Positions 1 to 8,176 of a stretch of 31,938 nucleotides of DNA are shown in pieces. Numbering within the stretch: position 1 is the stretch's first letter; every line of letters begins with the position of its first letter. Made by a program: the position numbers and the translations under genes. Origin of the DNA: JBELHO01 sp042091375 (lineage in GTDB: Bacteria > Pseudomonadota > Gammaproteobacteria > Enterobacterales > Alteromonadaceae). The notes beneath the pieces are model-generated. The model searched no databases. It saw nothing but the letters and a program-made list of their open reading frames with translations, and was not told the origin of the DNA. The stretch lies in NCBI GenBank assembly GCA_042091375.1, contig JBELHO010000038.1, forward strand, positions 1 through 31,938, written 5' to 3'.

Positions 1-38
1 AGGTAAATAAAAAGACCCACTCTCACTGAGTGGGTCTT
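1..38 (-). terminator. Rho-independent terminator of pntAB
   Basis: A perfect 11-bp stem (AAGACCCACTC at 12-22 pairing with GAGTGGGTCTT at 28-38) encloses a 5-base loop. Read on the minus strand it is followed by a T-rich tail (TTTTTATTT, within 1-11). It lies about 70 bases past the pntB stop codon, so it most likely ends the pntAB transcript. Confidence 0.9.
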
Positions 39-104
39 AGATTGCGAAGTTGGATCAGTTTGGTTGTTTGCGCATCTGACTCGCGGCAATAACAATTAAA
101 ACAT

Positions 105-1520
105 CTATAAAGCCCTGAATATTTTTTCAACACTGTCTTTGGCATCGCCAAATAACATTTGTGTATTATCTTTGAAAAACAGTGGGTTTTGTACCCCAGC
201 ATAACCTGTACTCATCGAGCGTTTAAACACAACCACATTTTTGGCTTGCCACACTTCAAGCACTGGCATACCGGCAATTGGGCTACTGGGATCTTCAGCG
301 GCTGCTGGGTTGACGGTGTCATTAGCACCGATCACTAACACTACGTCGGTGTCAGCAAAATCGTCATTAATGTCATCCATTCCCAGTACTAGGTCATAAG
401 GCACTTTTGCTTCTGCCAGTAAAACATTCATGTGTCCGGGTAAACGTCCAGCCACGGGATGAATAGCAAAGCGCACATTGACTCCTTTGGCTTTTAGGGC
501 TTGAGTCATTTCATAAACAGGGTATTGCGCCTGTGCTACAGCCATGCCATAACCAGGGGTGATCACTACCGATTTGGCGTTAACTAGCATTTCAGCCACA
601 GCTTCAATATTGACTTCCACATGCTCACCGTAGTCAACGTCGGTATCGACGGTTACATCGGTACCAAAACCACCGGCAATGACACTAATAAATGAGCGGT
701 TCATCGCCTTACACATAATATAGGATAAAATCGCCCCAGATGAACCAACTAAAGCACCGGTGACAATTAATAAATCATTACTGAGCATAAAGCCTGCTGC
801 CGCCGCAGCCCACCCCGAATATGAGTTGAGCATAGAGACAACCACTGGCATGTCGGCACCGCCAATTGAGGCGACTAAGTGCCAACCAAAAGCTAGGGCA
901 ATAAAAGTCATTAAATACAGGGCAGTGTCGGAGCCATTGTTTTGAACAAAGTTGATCATTAAGATCAATGAAACAATCCCTGCCGCTAGGTTAAGCTTGT
1001 GACGATGGGGTAACATTAATGCCGAAGAGTTAAGCACTCCGCGCAATTTACCAAAAGCGACCACAGAGCCGGTAAAAGTTACCGCACCAATAAATACACC
1101 GAGAAAAATTTCTGCAAGGTGGATATTGTTTTCTACCCTAGCCTGTTCAGTAATAGTTAATGACATGCCTTGACTCATTTCAAAGTAGCTATTAAAACCA
1201 ACCAGCACTGCTGCTAAACCAACAAAGCTATGTAAAATAGCCACCAGTTCGGGCATTTGAGTCATTTCAACTTTTTTCGCTAAGCGCAAACCAATAACCG
1301 CACCAATGACCATGGCGAGGACTATCAGGGTCACATTAGATACTCGTTGATCGGCTATGGTGGCCAGTAAGGCGATAGTCATACCAATAATGCCATACCA
1401 ATTACCGGTTTCTGCGCTTTCTTGCTTACTCAAACCCGACAAACTAAAGACAAACAGTAAGGCGGCAATAATATAGGCAGCGCTCACTACCCCATTGGAA
1501 AGTATTTCTGTTGATGCCAT
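105..1520 (-). CDS. pntB: NAD(P) transhydrogenase subunit beta
   Basis: Beta subunit of the inner-membrane proton-translocating transhydrogenase, which uses proton-motive force to drive hydride transfer from NADH to NADP+ and so supplies NADPH. The 471-residue product is close to the usual length of about 460. The first ~270 residues are strongly hydrophobic with many transmembrane segments (domain II). The rest is a soluble NADP(H)-binding domain III with the nucleotide-binding stretch VVITPGYGMAVAQAQYP and the later VVLVIGANDTVNPAA. It begins 3 bases after the pntA stop, so the two genes are co-transcribed and probably translationally coupled. No truncation or odd residue was seen. Confidence 0.97.
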   Translation of the reverse strand: MASTEILSNGVVSAAYIIAALLFVFSLSGLSKQESAETGNWYGIIGMTIALLATIADQRVSNVTLIVLAMVIGAVIGLRLAKKVEMTQMPELVAILHSFVGLAAVLVGFNSYFEMSQGMSLTITEQARVENNIHLAEIFLGVFIGAVTFTGSVVAFGKLRGVLNSSALMLPHRHKLNLAAGIVSLILMINFVQNNGSDTALYLMTFIALAFGWHLVASIGGADMPVVVSMLNSYSGWAAAAAGFMLSNDLLIVTGALVGSSGAILSYIMCKAMNRSFISVIAGGFGTDVTVDTDVDYGEHVEVNIEAVAEMLVNAKSVVITPGYGMAVAQAQYPVYEMTQALKAKGVNVRFAIHPVAGRLPGHMNVLLAEAKVPYDLVLGMDDINDDFADTDVVLVIGANDTVNPAAAEDPSSPIAGMPVLEVWQAKNVVVFKRSMSTGYAGVQNPLFFKDNTQMLFGDAKDSVEKIFRAL

Positions 1521-1523
1521 CTG

Positions 1524-3080
1524 TTACTCCTTGCGTCTAAACATTTTTAACATGCGTTTGGTGACTACAAAACCACCGACAATATTAATGGTGGCGATTA
1601 ATACGGCAATAAAAGACAGTATTTGAATAATGACTGCCTCATTACCTATTTGCAACAGGGCGCCAACAATGATGATCCCAGAAATGGCATTGGTGACACT
1701 CATCAGTGGTGTATGCAAAGAATGGCTAACATTCCAGACTACGTAATAGCCGATAACACAGGCCAAAACAAACACGGTGACATGTGCTAAGAAGTCTGCT
1801 GGGGCAACACTGGCAACCCAAGCAAATAGCGCCGCACCAGCGGCCATGGCGATGTGCTTTTTGCCTTGCCCAGTGGGCTGTTCAGCAGCTTTATCGGTTT
1901 TTTCAGTGCTAGCGACAGAAGTCGCTGCTGCTTTCGGAGGAGGTGCGGCACTGACTTGTATCGGCGGTGGTGGAAAGGTGATTTCATCGCCTTTAACCAC
2001 TGTCATGTTGCGAACTACTTGATCATCAAAGTTGATTTCAATGGTACCGTCTTTTTCAGGACACACTAACTTGATTAAATTGACTAGGTTATTGGCGTAA
2101 AGCTGCGATGCCTGATTGGGTAGTCGAGAAACTAAATCGGTGTAACCAATAATTTTTACGCCCTGTTCGTTGGCCACTTTACCAGCGACGGTTAATTCAC
2201 AATTGCCGCCACCCGCTGCGGCTAAATCAACAATAACCGAGCCGGGTTTCATGGAGTGCACCATATCGGCGGTGATCAGTTTAGGTGCCGGTTTACCGGG
2301 GATCATTGCGGTAGTGATAATTATATCGACTTCTTTGGCTTGTTCCGCAAACAAGGCCATTTCTGCCTCGATAAAGGCTTTACTCATCTCTTTGGCGTAA
2401 CCGTCGCCTGAGCCACTTTGCTCTGGCTCTTCGTAGTCTAGTTCAAGAAATTCAGCCCCCATACTTTCAATTTGTTCTTTGACTTCCGGACGCGTATCAA
2501 AGGCACGTACTATGGCGCCTAAGCTCCCAGCCGTGCCCAGTGCAGCTAAGCCAGCTACGCCAGCGCCAATGATCATCACTTTGGCTGGCGGTACTTGGCC
2601 AGCAGCAGTGATCTGTCCCGTCAAAAAACGACCAAACTGATGGGTAGCTTCAATCACCGCTCGGTAGCCAGCTATGTTGGCCATTGAACTCAAGGCGTCC
2701 ATCGATTGCGAGCGGGTCATGCGCGGCACCATTTCCATGGCAAAAGTAGAAATCGATTTAGCCTGTAATGCGGAGAGTAAATCAGGGTTTTGCGCCGGCG
2801 CAATAAAGCTGATCAAATGCGCGTTGTCATTCATTAAGGCCACTTCATCTGCGGTAGGCGCATTCACTTTGAAAATAATGTCGGCTTGCCAACAATTTTT
2901 TTTGGTTACAACAGTCGCTCCACAGTCGAGAAACTCTTGATCGGTAAAACTTGCCTTATTGCCTGCGCCCTTTTGTACTTGCACAGTAAAACCTAATTTG
3001 AGTAAAGCACTGACAGAAGTTGGCGAAGCCGCTACGCGATTCTCTCCTGACAATGACTCCTTGGGTATTCCAATGATCAT
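1524..3080 (-). CDS. pntA: NAD(P) transhydrogenase subunit alpha
   Basis: Alpha subunit of the transhydrogenase. The 518-residue protein starts with the conserved MIIGIPKES and has the NAD(H)-binding domain I over roughly residues 1-380, with a Rossmann glycine motif GAGVAGLAALG and the FDTRPEVKEQIESMGAEF stretch. A Pro/Ala-rich linker (FPPPPIQVSAAPPP, then Ala/Thr/Lys-rich) leads to a C-terminal block of about four membrane helices. Such a linker is normal for single-chain enterobacterial-type PntA. The start ATG is supported by a good ribosome-binding site (AAAGGTGGC) immediately upstream. The 14-bp palindrome at 3089-3102 overlaps the 5' edge of that site. Confidence 0.97.
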   Translation of the reverse strand: MIIGIPKESLSGENRVAASPTSVSALLKLGFTVQVQKGAGNKASFTDQEFLDCGATVVTKKNCWQADIIFKVNAPTADEVALMNDNAHLISFIAPAQNPDLLSALQAKSISTFAMEMVPRMTRSQSMDALSSMANIAGYRAVIEATHQFGRFLTGQITAAGQVPPAKVMIIGAGVAGLAALGTAGSLGAIVRAFDTRPEVKEQIESMGAEFLELDYEEPEQSGSGDGYAKEMSKAFIEAEMALFAEQAKEVDIIITTAMIPGKPAPKLITADMVHSMKPGSVIVDLAAAGGGNCELTVAGKVANEQGVKIIGYTDLVSRLPNQASQLYANNLVNLIKLVCPEKDGTIEINFDDQVVRNMTVVKGDEITFPPPPIQVSAAPPPKAAATSVASTEKTDKAAEQPTGQGKKHIAMAAGAALFAWVASVAPADFLAHVTVFVLACVIGYYVVWNVSHSLHTPLMSVTNAISGIIIVGALLQIGNEAVIIQILSFIAVLIATINIVGGFVVTKRMLKMFRRKE

Positions 3081-3549
3081 AAGCCACCTTTAGTTAACTA
3101 AATGACAACACAAACGATATCATTTTATGCAAATACCAATAAAAGATGTGATCAATCTACATGGGCTAAAAATGCCAATAACTGTTTTGCTTTAGGTTGC
3201 AATAAGCAGCTATTAGTTACTCAAGTGCTTTGTTTTGTACATTTATTTCCATGTATTCTTAACCAATCACTTACTGGAATAGAAATAACATCGCAGTAAT
3301 TTACGTTATTTTATAAACGCTTAATGTTTTACCATCATTCGAGTAAATTTAATACAATTAAAAATTGTGGTTATTGCCATGTTCACTATTCAGTGGTTGA
3401 ATAGTTGCGAAAAATGGTGGCTATAATCGGTAAATTGAGTGAATTATGCGAAGAAAAAACCCAATGGAGATGAGTTTATAGTGTTATTATTTTTGTTAAT
3501 TTTTTTGCTAATTTTGTAGATATAGCAACTTAGTGGTTATGCAGTGACG
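3081..3549. other. Intergenic region upstream of pntAB
   Basis: A 469-base AT-rich stretch between the stop of ycgN and the start of pntA. It should hold the pntAB promoter, but I see no convincing -35/-10 pair. It contains the perfect palindrome TTTAGTTAACTAAA (3089-3102) next to the pntA ribosome-binding site and a small inverted repeat ACAATTaaaAATTGT near 3354-3368. A plus-strand open frame at 3102-3299 has no ribosome-binding site and no recognisable content, and I do not call it. Confidence 0.6.
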
Positions 3550-4059
3550 TTAATCACAGTCGTTAATTGGCCAACTCACTATGTGATCCTCAAAGTGATC
3601 AAAATCCACAGTTTGCTCTTTGACTATTTTACCGCGCACCGACATGCCTGCTTTATGCATGGCTGAAGTTTTACCTCGATTAAGGAGCGGATGCCAACTG
3701 GGCAGATCGCGTCCTTCGTGTATGCGTCGATAGGCACAGCTCGGTGGCATAGAGGAAATGTACTCTAAATTATCGGTTGTTAAAACGATACACTCAGCCA
3801 CCAATTGAGTTCTTTGTGGATATTTTGTGCACCGACAAGATTTATCGTTGAGCAAACTACAAGCAATATTAGAATAGTATACGGTTTCATCTTGGTTAGT
3901 TTGTTGCGTTGTATTCCCTTGGTTTTGCTGTTCGTCACTTTGATCATCAATAAACTTGTGTAAACAACATTTAGCACAACCATCACAAAGAGATTCCCAT
4001 TCTACTCGGGACATTTGTTGCAATGATTTTTGTTGCCAAAAAGGTTTTTCGTTGTGCAT
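3550..4059 (-). CDS. ycgN: YcgN-family cysteine-cluster protein (UPF0260)
   Basis: A member of the YkgJ/YcgN CxxCxxC family, small cytoplasmic proteins presumed to bind zinc or an iron-sulfur centre; their function is not established. Conserved features visible are the N-terminal FWQQKSLQQMSRVEWESLCDGCAKCC (Cys25, 28, 31, 32), IACSLLNDKSCRC (Cys67, 75, 77), AECIVLT, and PSCAYRRIHEGRDLPSWHPL. At 169 residues it is longer than the roughly 150 expected. The excess is a Gln/Asn/Thr-rich insertion at about residues 40-56, between two conserved blocks. It starts 8 bases after the transglycosylase stop, so the two are probably one transcript. ycgN beside ycgL and rnd is a known gammaproteobacterial arrangement. 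Confidence 0.9.
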   Translation of the reverse strand: MHNEKPFWQQKSLQQMSRVEWESLCDGCAKCCLHKFIDDQSDEQQNQGNTTQQTNQDETVYYSNIACSLLNDKSCRCTKYPQRTQLVAECIVLTTDNLEYISSMPPSCAYRRIHEGRDLPSWHPLLNRGKTSAMHKAGMSVRGKIVKEQTVDFDHFEDHIVSWPINDCD

Positions 4060-4067
4060 TGGTATAC

Positions 4068-5111
4068 TTACTGAATGGCCGGATATTTAATGCGATCAGA
4101 TAAATGCCCAACTGAACTGACGAAGTAATAAGACAAGTTCCAATGCATTAAACTTTTGTAATTATCGTAAGCTAAATATACCCGACCATTGGCATCATCA
4201 GGAAATACGATTGCGGCGCTGATATCAACATTGGGCAGATCTGAGCCATCAGCACGTCTAACCCCTAAGGCTTGCCACTCTGAGAGGTTTTTTTCAGTTC
4301 GTTTAAAGGCTTTTAGCCAATTCTTTCTACCGCCAGTGTTTTTTGGTATGGCTAAACTCAAATCAAAATCGCTGGGTAAGGTAATTTGCCTTCCCCAAGT
4401 GAGATCGGCATTCCAGCCTTCGGTTTTTAAATAGTTGGCCATTGATGCAAATACGTCGGCTTGATTAGTCCAAATATCTTTTTTGCCATCGCCGTCGCCA
4501 TCAACGGCATAACTGATAAATGAAGTTGGCATAAATTGATTCTGGCCCATGGCACCAGCCCAAGATCCCTTCATGTCAGCCACTTTAATATGACCTTGTT
4601 GTAAGATCGTTAAAGCCGCCCAGAGTTGCTTTTTAAAAAACGCTTCCCGTCGACCTTCATAGGCCAGTGTTGATAACGCAGAAATAACATTGTAGTTGCC
4701 CATTATTTTGCCAAAATTTGTTTCCAAACCCCATAAGGCGACAATAAATCTGGGCTGAACTTGGTATTGTTTAGCTACCTTTTGCAGTAACTGTTGATGC
4801 TTTTTGTACAAAGCGCGGGCGCGATTGACTTTCCAATCAGGTAGTCGTTTAGGTAAGTAGGTATCGAGGGTTTCGATTTTTTCCGGTTGGTTGCGATCGG
4901 CTTTCACCGCTCTTTGATGAAACTTGACGTTTGCAAAGCTCTCGTCTATCAGTGCGTCAGAAAATCCCCGAGTTGCAGCCTCGGCTTTGATCTCAATGAT
5001 ATATTCCTCAAAGCTAGGCTTGTTGTCTTGCTCATTCGCTGATGAAATAAAAGCTGAGCTAGAAAGAGTGATCAACAACGGGGTGATAAAGATGTATTTG
5101 AATAAAGTCAC
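4068..5111 (-). CDS. MltB-family lytic murein transglycosylase
   Basis: A periplasmic peptidoglycan lytic transglycosylase, cleaving the MurNAc-GlcNAc bond with formation of 1,6-anhydroMurNAc. The 347-residue product starts with a signal peptide (hydrophobic about residues 7-24, ending near SSA-NEQ). It has no lipobox Cys, so it is the soluble MltB-like form and not a lipoprotein. The family's catalytic block ALWGLETNFGKIMGNY carries the presumed catalytic acid Glu130, and the later MGQNQFMPTSF and the DGDGDGKKDIWT loop are typical. It sits between ycgL and ycgN on the same strand, which interrupts the more common direct ycgL-ycgN neighbourhood. Assignment to family is firm; the exact paralogue symbol is not. 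Confidence 0.9.
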   Translation of the reverse strand: MTLFKYIFITPLLITLSSSAFISSANEQDNKPSFEEYIIEIKAEAATRGFSDALIDESFANVKFHQRAVKADRNQPEKIETLDTYLPKRLPDWKVNRARALYKKHQQLLQKVAKQYQVQPRFIVALWGLETNFGKIMGNYNVISALSTLAYEGRREAFFKKQLWAALTILQQGHIKVADMKGSWAGAMGQNQFMPTSFISYAVDGDGDGKKDIWTNQADVFASMANYLKTEGWNADLTWGRQITLPSDFDLSLAIPKNTGGRKNWLKAFKRTEKNLSEWQALGVRRADGSDLPNVDISAAIVFPDDANGRVYLAYDNYKSLMHWNLSYYFVSSVGHLSDRIKYPAIQ

Positions 5112-5151
5112 AGGCTACCTATTTTTATGATCAAAGTATGAAGATGCGTCG

Positions 5152-5433
5152 CTACGATATCGATGTTACTGATTGTGCTTTGTGTTGCGCCAATAAATCT
5201 TCTTTGGGTGGCGGCAACTGTAAATAATACCCTTGGGTTTTGATGCTTTGTTTTACTGTATCTAAATCAGCCAAAGCAAGTTTTTTCTTAGTATCTAGGT
5301 TAATTAAGGTCACAAGTGTTGGGGTGCCAAATACCGACATCAGCGCCTCTGGTACCTCCGAGAAATCATCTCGTTTGCTGACAAACAAATAGGTCTGATC
5401 TTTTTTGTTACTTCGATAAATAGCACACAACAT
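5152..5433 (-). CDS. ycgL: YcgL domain protein
   Basis: A 93-residue cytoplasmic protein of the YcgL family (UPF0745), whose function is not established although its gene is typically linked to rnd. It begins MLCAIYRSNKKDQTYLFV and contains the conserved FSEVPEALMSVFGTPTLV and GYYLQLPPPKEDLL blocks. Length is normal. The C-terminal tail (AQHKAQSVTSIS) is non-conserved in character. It lies 157 bases downstream of rnd and 40 bases upstream of the transglycosylase gene, in the same orientation. Confidence 0.92.
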   Translation of the reverse strand: MLCAIYRSNKKDQTYLFVSKRDDFSEVPEALMSVFGTPTLVTLINLDTKKKLALADLDTVKQSIKTQGYYLQLPPPKEDLLAQHKAQSVTSIS

Positions 5434-5590
5434 TGTTTATACCTAAATAAAAGTTGAAAAGATGAAATTAACTGAACTCAGGGTAACTGGGCTTATTATA
5501 GCCTTAATCAAATCATAAATAGAGGTTAATTTCAGTTAAAATTTGTCGTTTATTGTCATCAGTCAACAACCATATAAGATTCAGTTGCGC

Positions 5591-6733
5591 TTAACTCGCC
5601 AATTGTTGGCGGGTAAACTCAGTAAGCTTTTCACCAAACAAGGCAAAACGCCAGCCCAATAAAATATCAACCGACGATTTAGCAATAGCGCCTTGATTCA
5701 ATTGCAAGTACCAAGATAAGTATTGGTTTATTTGTTTTCTCGACGCTAAATTTTCTGGCAATAACTGATTATTTTCGGCAGCGTTGGCAATGTATTGCTT
5801 AACTTGCTGAAAAATTTGTTTGTAGCCTGGATACTCGTCTAACCGTTGAATTTTACTGGGGAAATTATCGCTGTGATCTTGTTCAATCTCATTGAGAACG
5901 GCCAACATCGCCTTGCCGTTGTGTCGCACGTCAAGCAACTCGACACCAGCTAGTTTTGTCATTGCGTTAATGGTTTTTGGGGCTATTTGCGCAATCGCGA
6001 TCAAGGTGTGATCTTTGGCAATAAACCCAATCGGTAAATCCCTCTTTTGGGCTTGTCGGAAACGCCATATAGCCAGTTTTTGTAATCGGTATAATTGCGC
6101 TGGATTTAAACGCCAACTCATCTTTATTGCGCGATAAAGCTGAGTTTGATCTACGGGCGAAAACTTGCGCTCAATTAACAATTCAGTATCCTGTTGTGCC
6201 GCTGCAAGCCAACCTTTGTCGGTTAACTGCTTTGTCATTCTGGGATACAATTGAAATAAATACTCAACATCAGCTTGGGCGTAAAGCAATTGTTTAGTCG
6301 ATAATGGTCGCGCAGTCCAGTCAGTTCTCGATTCAGATTTATCCAGTTCTATGTCCAGATAATACTTAACCATAGCGGCGTAACCCAGCGATAAACCCTG
6401 TCCTAAAAACGACATGACGATTTGGCTATCGATTAAATTGACCGGACGGCAGTTAGCCGAAGTCAAAAACACCTCCAAATCTTCTGAACAAGCATGAATG
6501 ACTTTAACGATATTTGGGTTAGTTAATAATTGCCAAAAGGCAGATAAGTCATCAACCGCCAAGGGGTCAATTAACACTATCTGTTTGCCGTCACAAACTT
6601 GCAACAAACCGAGTTTTGGATATAGGGTGCGGGTGCGAACAAATTCAGTGTCTATAGCTAAAACCTCAGCCTCAGCTAAACTTTTACACACAGTATCTAG
6701 TATTTCTTGTTGTTGTATATATATTTTCTGCAC
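5591..6733 (-). CDS. rnd: Ribonuclease D
   Basis: A 3'-to-5' exoribonuclease that trims tRNA precursors and other small RNAs. The 380-residue length matches the family (about 375). The DEDD exonuclease domain is visible: LAIDTEFVRTRT (first Asp and Glu), HACSEDLEVF (second Asp), and YAQADVEYLFQLY with the conserved Tyr and final Asp. It is followed by HRDC-type helical domains over roughly residues 210-375. The start ATG at 6733 gives MQKIYIQQQEILDTVC. It is separated from rluB by about 70 bases with no obvious terminator, so read-through from rluB is possible. Confidence 0.96.
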   Translation of the reverse strand: MQKIYIQQQEILDTVCKSLAEAEVLAIDTEFVRTRTLYPKLGLLQVCDGKQIVLIDPLAVDDLSAFWQLLTNPNIVKVIHACSEDLEVFLTSANCRPVNLIDSQIVMSFLGQGLSLGYAAMVKYYLDIELDKSESRTDWTARPLSTKQLLYAQADVEYLFQLYPRMTKQLTDKGWLAAAQQDTELLIERKFSPVDQTQLYRAIKMSWRLNPAQLYRLQKLAIWRFRQAQKRDLPIGFIAKDHTLIAIAQIAPKTINAMTKLAGVELLDVRHNGKAMLAVLNEIEQDHSDNFPSKIQRLDEYPGYKQIFQQVKQYIANAAENNQLLPENLASRKQINQYLSWYLQLNQGAIAKSSVDILLGWRFALFGEKLTEFTRQQLAS

Positions 6734-6803
6734 ACAATTTCCCGGGCTAACAAGGCCATTTAAAGTGATGATGTTGTAATATTACCAGTCAATAATAGCC
6801 AGC

Positions 6804-7667
6804 CTAGCTACGTCTTCTGCGGGTCGCCTGCTGTTGACGGTGCTGATGTTTTTTTACTGATCGGCGAATGCGTCTACTTTTGGCATTATCCATTGATTTT
6901 TCATCAACCTTGACTTTACTTTTGGTTTCTAAAGGCAAATCGACTAGTTGTCGGTAATAATTGACTTCTTTGAGTGAGAGTTCAATCCAACCGCCAGAGG
7001 GTAATTGCCGTTTCATTTCCATGTCACCGTAGCGCACTCTGATCAAACGGCTCACTTGTACTTCCTGACTTTCCCACAAACGACGTACTTCGCGATTGCG
7101 ACCTTCTGATAGCACCACGTGAAACCAATGGTTGCGACCTTCACCGCCGCGATAAGTAATTTTTTGAAAACGCGCTGGGCCATCTTCAAGTTTTACCCCA
7201 CTGCGCAGAGTTTGCAACATAGCTTCAGTGACTTCACCAAAAATGCGCACCGCGTATTCACGCTCAACTTTTCTTGATGGATGCATCAATCGGTTGGCTA
7301 GTTCACCATCGGTAGTGAATAATAACATGCCCGAAGTATTAATATCTAAGCGCCCTACCGCTACCCAGCGCTCTGACTCTAATTTAGGTAGGCGGTCAAA
7401 CACCGTGGGACGGCCATCAGGATCTTTGCGGGTACACATTTCTCCTTCGGGTTTGTTGTACATGAGTACTCGACAAATTTCGTCTTGTTGCGCTTTTAAA
7501 CTAACAGGGTGACCATCAACACGGATTTGTTCATTGCCTTCTACTCTATCGCCTAAATAGGCAGTTTTGCCATCGACACTGACCCTGCCGGCACTAATGT
7601 AGGTTTCCATTTCTCTTCGGGAACCTTTACCCGCTCGCGCTAATACTTTCTGTAATTTTTCAGACAT
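6804..7667 (-). CDS. rluB: 23S rRNA pseudouridine(2605) synthase RluB
   Basis: A pseudouridine synthase of the RsuA/RluB family acting on helix 93 of 23S rRNA. The 287-residue protein begins with an S4 RNA-binding domain (EKLQKVLARAGKGSRREMETYISAGRVSVDG). It continues into the catalytic domain with VGRLDINTSGMLLFTTDGELANRLMHP, where the Asp of GRLD is the expected nucleophile, and GRNREVRRLWESQEVQVSRLIRVRYG. The C-terminal tail is very basic (RRIRRSVKKHQHRQQQATRRRRS region), as is common for RluB and suited to rRNA contact. In related genomes scpA and scpB usually lie between rluB and yciO; here that position holds a scaffold gap. Confidence 0.95.
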   Translation of the reverse strand: MSEKLQKVLARAGKGSRREMETYISAGRVSVDGKTAYLGDRVEGNEQIRVDGHPVSLKAQQDEICRVLMYNKPEGEMCTRKDPDGRPTVFDRLPKLESERWVAVGRLDINTSGMLLFTTDGELANRLMHPSRKVEREYAVRIFGEVTEAMLQTLRSGVKLEDGPARFQKITYRGGEGRNHWFHVVLSEGRNREVRRLWESQEVQVSRLIRVRYGDMEMKRQLPSGGWIELSLKEVNYYRQLVDLPLETKSKVKVDEKSMDNAKSRRIRRSVKKHQHRQQQATRRRRS

Positions 7668-7795
7668 AGGTCATACGTTCTCATTAATTAATACCTGCCT
7701 ATGATAACCCAAGTCAGGCCTATACAAGTTAACTTTCTAACTCGACTCTATAAATATTGTCATTGCTCTGCAATAGCTGAATTTAAACACCATTG

Positions 7796-7850
7796 AATTG
7801 TACTATGTGTTGATCAGCGATCATCGCCAGCAACTATTACCATTATTTCA
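7796..7850. repeat. 55-bp direct repeat, left copy at gap
   Basis: These 55 bases (beginning AATTGTACTATG and ending ACCATTATTTCA) are repeated exactly at 7951-8005 on the other side of the N run. A perfect end-to-end overlap at both edges of a gap is typical of two contigs ending in the same assembly k-mer, so it is more likely an artefact than a biological repeat. Confidence 0.95.
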
Positions 7851-7950
7851 NNNNNNNNNNNNNNNNNNNNNNNNNNNNNNNNNNNNNNNNNNNNNNNNNN
7901 NNNNNNNNNNNNNNNNNNNNNNNNNNNNNNNNNNNNNNNNNNNNNNNNNN
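7851..7950. other. Scaffold gap (100 N)
   Basis: A run of exactly 100 unknown bases, the conventional placeholder for a gap of unknown size. Its flanks are identical over 55 bases, so the true distance may be negative (the flanks merge), or a segment bounded by a repeat may be missing. Confidence 0.99.
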
Positions 7951-8005
7951 AATTGTACTATGTGTTGATCAGCGATCATCGCCAGCAACTATTACCATTA
8001 TTTCA
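7951..8005. repeat. 55-bp direct repeat, right copy at gap
   Basis: Exact second copy of 7796-7850, starting at the first known base after the gap. The sequence continues past the repeat only on this side (ccgcttagatg...), as expected if the left contig stops at the end of the shared k-mer. Confidence 0.95.
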
Positions 8006-8176
8006 CCGCTTAGATGATCTTATCTATAAACATATCTTGGGCTGCGCTGTTAACACTTCGCCTCGAACTGAGGCGAGGGGCAAATTTTGCTGTGCTGTTT
8101 ATTTATCGTCAACGGCATTTATTTGGCCTCTAACTTTGCTACCCCCTGCCATTTATTTATCTATCGATATAAATTG

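Larger units (their letters stand above)
7668..8176. other. Gene-free interval containing a scaffold gap
   Basis: This stretch between rluB and yciO has no credible gene. It contains 100 N at 7851-7950 with identical 55-base flanks. It also contains a hairpin TTCGCCTC-GAACT-GAGGCGAG (8057-8077), about 100 bases past the yciO stop, which could be a weak terminator, although no T-run follows it on either strand. The plus-strand frame 7953-8204 begins inside the duplicated flank, has no ribosome-binding site and resembles nothing I know. Confidence 0.6.

Noticed and set aside
3102..3299. 65-codon plus-strand frame upstream of pntA
   Set aside because: It starts inside the pntA leader palindrome, has no ribosome-binding site, and its composition (scattered Cys, Asn, Phe) looks like translated intergenic DNA.
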